From assembly GCF_030849025.1 (NCBI RefSeq), contig NZ_CP118224.1, positions 2,154,001 through 2,218,000 on the forward strand: DNA of 64,000 bases. Direction: 5' to 3'. Position numbers and translations under genes: made by a program. Below the pieces are notes generated by a model that did no database searches, was not told where the DNA came from, and saw only the letters and a program-made list of their open reading frames with translations. This DNA is from Oceanimonas pelagia. GTDB taxonomy: Bacteria; Pseudomonadota; Gammaproteobacteria; Enterobacterales; Aeromonadaceae. Of the stretch, positions 61,189-64,000 are shown piece after piece. Numbering within the stretch: position 1 is the stretch's first letter; each line of letters begins with the position of its first letter.

Positions 61189-61344
61189 GTGAATGCACAG
61201 GCTGATGTGCAAGAGATGGATCTGATGTAATCCTGCGGTGACAACGACACTGGACAGTGCAACGAACGTAAAAATCATCATGTCGGAGATCAGCACCGGC
61301 CACCACAACACCCTCCTTCGAATCCAAAACCTGGAGTACAACCG
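61189..61344 (+). other. Leader of exonuclease gene
   Basis: 156 bp, no gene; ends with a start-associated repeat (61320) and CTGGAG. Otherwise nothing recognised. Confidence 0.5.
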
Positions 61345-62136
61345 ATGCTTAAACTCATTGACGGTAACAACCAACTCAAGCGCCTGTTCCACGCCATGGG
61401 ACCGGGAGCCCTTGAAACCCTGTTTATGGAAGCCCTTACCCCACCCCAAGGCACTCGCCTGATTTGGGTATGGGACGGTAAAAATGCCAACGCTCGCCGG
61501 CGTGAGCAATTCCCCGGCTACAAGCGTTCAGACGGCCATGTGGCCGATGATTTCTACCACGTCACCGACCTGTTCAAAGAGGTGCTGACCCACTCCGCAG
61601 CCATCCAGATAGAAGTAGAGGGGTATGAAGCTGACGACGTGATCGCCACTCTGGCCCAGGGCACTGAAGACCAGGTGGTAATCCAGTCCACCGACCAGGA
61701 CTACTACCAGATTGAATCCTCCCGGATCCGTGTGCTCTCCGAGAAGGAGCGCAAGATGCCCGCCGAAGACATCCGCTTGTTCAAAACCATGGTGGGTGAC
61801 AAGTCAGACTGCATCCCCGGCATGACACGTTTTGGTGAGACCGCATTCAAGAAGCTGCTGCCGTCCGAGCGGCAGGTACTCAAGAGCTATTTTCGGGGGA
61901 ATACCGATCACACCGCCGAGGAAGTAGCCCAGTTCCTGGAGCTGAAAGGCAAGGCGCTGGAGAACTGGCTGGCTGAACAGGACCAGCTCAAGACCTTCTG
62001 GAGCATCATTGGTTTCTACGAGGTGCCACTGGACCTGATGAGCGGGGCCATGAAGCCTGGCACTCCCAACCTACAGGCCGGCACCGCCTTGTTGCACAAA
62101 TACATGCTGACCATGCCCGTGCCGGAGGTGGTGTGA
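61345..62136 (+). CDS. 5'-3' exonuclease (PIN/FLAP family)
   Basis: 263 residues. Metal-binding acidic residues are all present: LIDGNN (Asp6), VWDGKN, EGYEADDVIA, STDQDYYQ and GDKSDCIPG with the helix-hairpin-helix after it. Resembles phage flap/exonucleases that remove RNA primers or degrade host DNA. CTGGAG precedes the ATG. Confidence 0.9.
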   Translation: MLKLIDGNNQLKRLFHAMGPGALETLFMEALTPPQGTRLIWVWDGKNANARRREQFPGYKRSDGHVADDFYHVTDLFKEVLTHSAAIQIEVEGYEADDVIATLAQGTEDQVVIQSTDQDYYQIESSRIRVLSEKERKMPAEDIRLFKTMVGDKSDCIPGMTRFGETAFKKLLPSERQVLKSYFRGNTDHTAEEVAQFLELKGKALENWLAEQDQLKTFWSIIGFYEVPLDLMSGAMKPGTPNLQAGTALLHKYMLTMPVPEVV

Positions 62137-62267
62137 TGGACGCCCCTTACAACTGCCCCTGGTGCGGAGCCCCCGCCTGGCGGGAGCCGGGGGAGATAGA
62201 CCCACCGGCGGACTATTGCCATGAAGGCGACCACGGCACCCCTGAAGAATGGGTGGAAAACAGCTGA
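62136..62267 (+). CDS. Small zinc-finger-like protein
   Basis: 43 residues: CPWCG near the start and CHEGDH later suit one zinc site. ATGA overlap with the exonuclease and TGATG with the next gene indicate coupled translation. Confidence 0.55.
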   Translation: MDAPYNCPWCGAPAWREPGEIDPPADYCHEGDHGTPEEWVENS

Positions 62268-62374
62268 TGGCCCGCCGTCGTAAATCCCTCAGCCAGCGGC
62301 AGAAGCGCCGCTGGCCTCAAATCTGGTGCAGTCATCACAGGCCCAAGGAGAAGAAACATGACCCAAGATACTGA
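62267..62374 (+). CDS. 35-residue basic peptide
   Basis: MARRRKSLSQRQKRRWPQIW and 15 more residues; very basic. Overlaps the next gene by 17 bp. Plausible only from the tight coupling with neighbours; low certainty. Confidence 0.4.
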   Translation: MARRRKSLSQRQKRRWPQIWCSHHRPKEKKHDPRY

Positions 62375-62627
62375 CAACTCCAACGTGATCCCGTTACCCC
62401 CAGCCCGTTTGGTAACCCTTACAGCCGATAAGCTGGAGCAGTCAATCATCAAGCCCGCACGTATCTACAACAACATGCCGTCCACTTTTCGGCTGGCCCT
62501 GTATCCCGATGGACGCAAGGTGATTCAGGGCGGTTATGTCTGGAGCGAAGGCTTCCAGAGTGGGATCGAGTGGAAGGATCTTCCCGTGGTGGAAGTGGAC
62601 GAACACGGCAAGGCCGAGGGGGATTGA
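62358..62627 (+). CDS. Unknown small protein
   Basis: 89 residues. AAGGAG precedes the start. NMPSTFRLALYPDGRKVIQGGYVWSEGFQSG is a short beta domain. No family recognised. Confidence 0.6.
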   Translation: MTQDTDNSNVIPLPPARLVTLTADKLEQSIIKPARIYNNMPSTFRLALYPDGRKVIQGGYVWSEGFQSGIEWKDLPVVEVDEHGKAEGD

Positions 62628-62794
62628 TGGGATACGTCCTAGCTACCATCCTCGCCCTGATCATAGGGCATCAGTGGGGATGGTCCGCAGCCCATAAAAC
62701 CGTTGCCCGGGAGTGCCAGCTTTTGGGCAAGTTCTGTGTCGGAAACACGGTGTATCGATGCACCGAGATAAACAAGGAAACCCAGAATGGCTGA
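62627..62794 (+). CDS. Small membrane-anchored protein
   Basis: 55 residues with an N-terminal hydrophobic helix (YVLATILALIIGHQW) and three Cys later (ARECQLLGKFCVGNTVYRC). Start overlaps the upstream stop (TGATG). No family recognised. Confidence 0.55.
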   Translation: MGYVLATILALIIGHQWGWSAAHKTVARECQLLGKFCVGNTVYRCTEINKETQNG

Positions 62795-63389
62795 CTACGG
62801 AGGATCTACCACCCCGGCCGAGACCCGGGACCAGACCCAGACCCCTTTATGGCTGTTTCAAGCCATGGATCTGGAGTTCGACTTTGCGTTGGACGCCGCC
62901 TGCATGGACCACACCGCGCTGGTGCCCGGCGCCTACCTGACCCCCCGGGAGAACAGCCTGATCGTGCCCTGGGCCGATCAGCTGGACCCTCTCAAGAACA
63001 ACGCCCATGTCTGGCTTAACCCGCCCTATTCCAATCCCAAACCTTGGGTAAAAAAAGCCATGATTGAGCGTCACAACGGGGTCACGACGGTGATGCTGGT
63101 CCCCATGGATGCCACTGCCTCTTGGTGGCCGGGGGATAACGCTCAGGAGCTGCGTGTGATCACCGGCTATTACGATGAGAACAACAAGTGGCGCAGTGGC
63201 CGCATCGCATTTATCCACCCGGTTACCGGTGAGGAGATGCCGGGGAATCCCAAAGGAAGCTGTTTCTTAATCTTCCGACCCGAGGTTGACCACCATACCG
63301 TGACCTACGTCAGTAAGGGTGACCTGTTGCTGTATGCCAAGCTGCATCCCAACTACGGAAAAACCCTGCAGCAGTTACTGGCTGCATAA
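62787..63389 (+). CDS. Phage DNA N6-adenine methyltransferase
   Basis: 200 residues of the phage Dam type. Catalytic NPPY at 78-81 (VWLNPPYSNPKPWVKKA); the TPLWLFQAMDLEFDFALDAAC opening and LTPRENSL are characteristic. It probably methylates GATC or similar sites to evade host restriction or time replication. Confidence 0.9.
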   Translation: MADYGGSTTPAETRDQTQTPLWLFQAMDLEFDFALDAACMDHTALVPGAYLTPRENSLIVPWADQLDPLKNNAHVWLNPPYSNPKPWVKKAMIERHNGVTTVMLVPMDATASWWPGDNAQELRVITGYYDENNKWRSGRIAFIHPVTGEEMPGNPKGSCFLIFRPEVDHHTVTYVSKGDLLLYAKLHPNYGKTLQQLLAA

Positions 63390-63441
63390 CCTACCCCGGG
63401 GCTCCACGTTGAGCCCCTGAATCCAAAAACGGAGAACCATA

Positions 63442-64000
63442 ATGGCTATACTGAACCCTCTGAAGAACATCATCACCTTTGCCGCTCAGCTGCCTGAAGC
63501 CAAGGACCTGGAAGGGCACTTGGCCAAACTCCCCTTTAAGGAGCTGGCATCCAGCGAGTACCAGACTGCCGGCTTCGTCCAGCACCCGATTACCAAGCAG
63601 ATGGTATCCCCTTTCGAGGATGGGTTTGCTTTCGTTGTTCGTTACGACGAGAAGGTGATCCCGGCGGCGGCCGTGAAAGCGGAAGTGGCCAACCGGGTGG
63701 CTCACATCGAGGCCGAGGAGGAGCGCCCCGTCAGCCGCAAAGAGAAATCAGCCATCAAGGATCAGGTGATGGGTGAAGTGGTTCGGACAGCATTGGCCCG
63801 CCAACAACTGATCCACGCCTACTACGTCCCCTCCAGCAAGCGCCTGTTTGTGGTAACGGCCAGTGAGCGAATGGCTCAGGTAGTGATGAATCTGCTGGTG
63901 AAGGTCGTGGGTTCGGTGAAAACCGAAACGACCCACGTTACCGATGTTAAGCACGGCCTGACTACCCGCTTGCAAGCCTTCTTGACCACGGACACGCAAC
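63442..64000 (+). CDS. rdgC: Recombination-associated protein RdgC, 3' truncated by window
   Basis: 186 codons seen. VIPAAAVKAEVANRVAHIEA, SRKEKSAIKDQVMGEVV and HAYYVPSSKRLFVVTAS match RdgC, a ring-forming DNA-binding protein that modulates RecA. Phage copies are known. A full cassette precedes it: hairpin 63399-63418, core 63420, GGAG. Confidence 0.88.
   Translation, partial: MAILNPLKNIITFAAQLPEAKDLEGHLAKLPFKELASSEYQTAGFVQHPITKQMVSPFEDGFAFVVRYDEKVIPAAAVKAEVANRVAHIEAEEERPVSRKEKSAIKDQVMGEVVRTALARQQLIHAYYVPSSKRLFVVTASERMAQVVMNLLVKVVGSVKTETTHVTDVKHGLTTRLQAFLTTDTQ

Noticed and set aside
37695-63440. Integron cassette array (attC sites)
   Set aside because: Gene-plus-hairpin units recall it, but there is no integron integrase, no R/L boxes with GTT core, and genes overlap in many places.

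Overview
The window begins with two chromosomal genes of a gammaproteobacterium and then enters a tailed-phage genome, probably an integrated temperate siphophage, that continues past the right edge. The host part is the C-terminal ~90% of aceK (isocitrate dehydrogenase kinase/phosphatase) facing rraA (RNase E regulator). Both are closest in sequence feel to Aeromonadales/Oceanimonas-type bacteria, but I cannot fix the genus. No integrase, CI-type repressor, tRNA or rRNA is visible, so the left attachment site is only inferred (about 2.2-2.4 kb).

Late arm (about 2.4-37.1 kb, minus strand, read right to left): LydA-like holin, a second membrane protein, a DUF5664-type nucleotide hydrolase domain, large terminase carrying a 145-residue class 3-type mini-intein, portal, protease-scaffold fusion, decoration protein, major capsid protein, head-tail connectors, tail terminator, major tail protein, G/GT tail chaperones with a -1 frameshift, a 1907-residue tape measure, then lambda-like M, L, K (split into NlpC/P60 and JAMM proteins), I and J. 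Side-fibre genes, an M15 endolysin and a DEDDh exonuclease follow. A plus-strand ribbon-helix-helix-like gene sits inside this operon.

Early arm (37.2-64 kb, plus strand): a possible small terminase, an SF3 helicase with a degenerate prim-pol domain, then about 30 small genes of mostly unknown function (41-56 kb), an SNF2/DExH helicase, a Q-rich protein, HU, a TerB-like protein, a 5'-3' exonuclease, a Dam-type methylase and the start of a phage rdgC.

The outstanding feature is a punctuation system repeated through the phage. Thirty-three copies of a start-associated sequence (core GAATCCAAA, usually followed by CTGGAG) sit just before start codons in both arms. In the early arm they are preceded by about 18 copies of a hairpin (GGGGTTCAA-NN-TTGAACCCC) with compensatory changes, by GC-rich GCCGGC hairpins, and by GTTCCACCCTATT boxes. 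In three places these boxes form inverted pairs with arms of up to 17 bp. The layout resembles the SAS/ESAS elements described in cluster K mycobacteriophages but is unrelated in sequence. Two likely structured RNAs lie at 60.09-60.16 and 61.07-61.19 kb.
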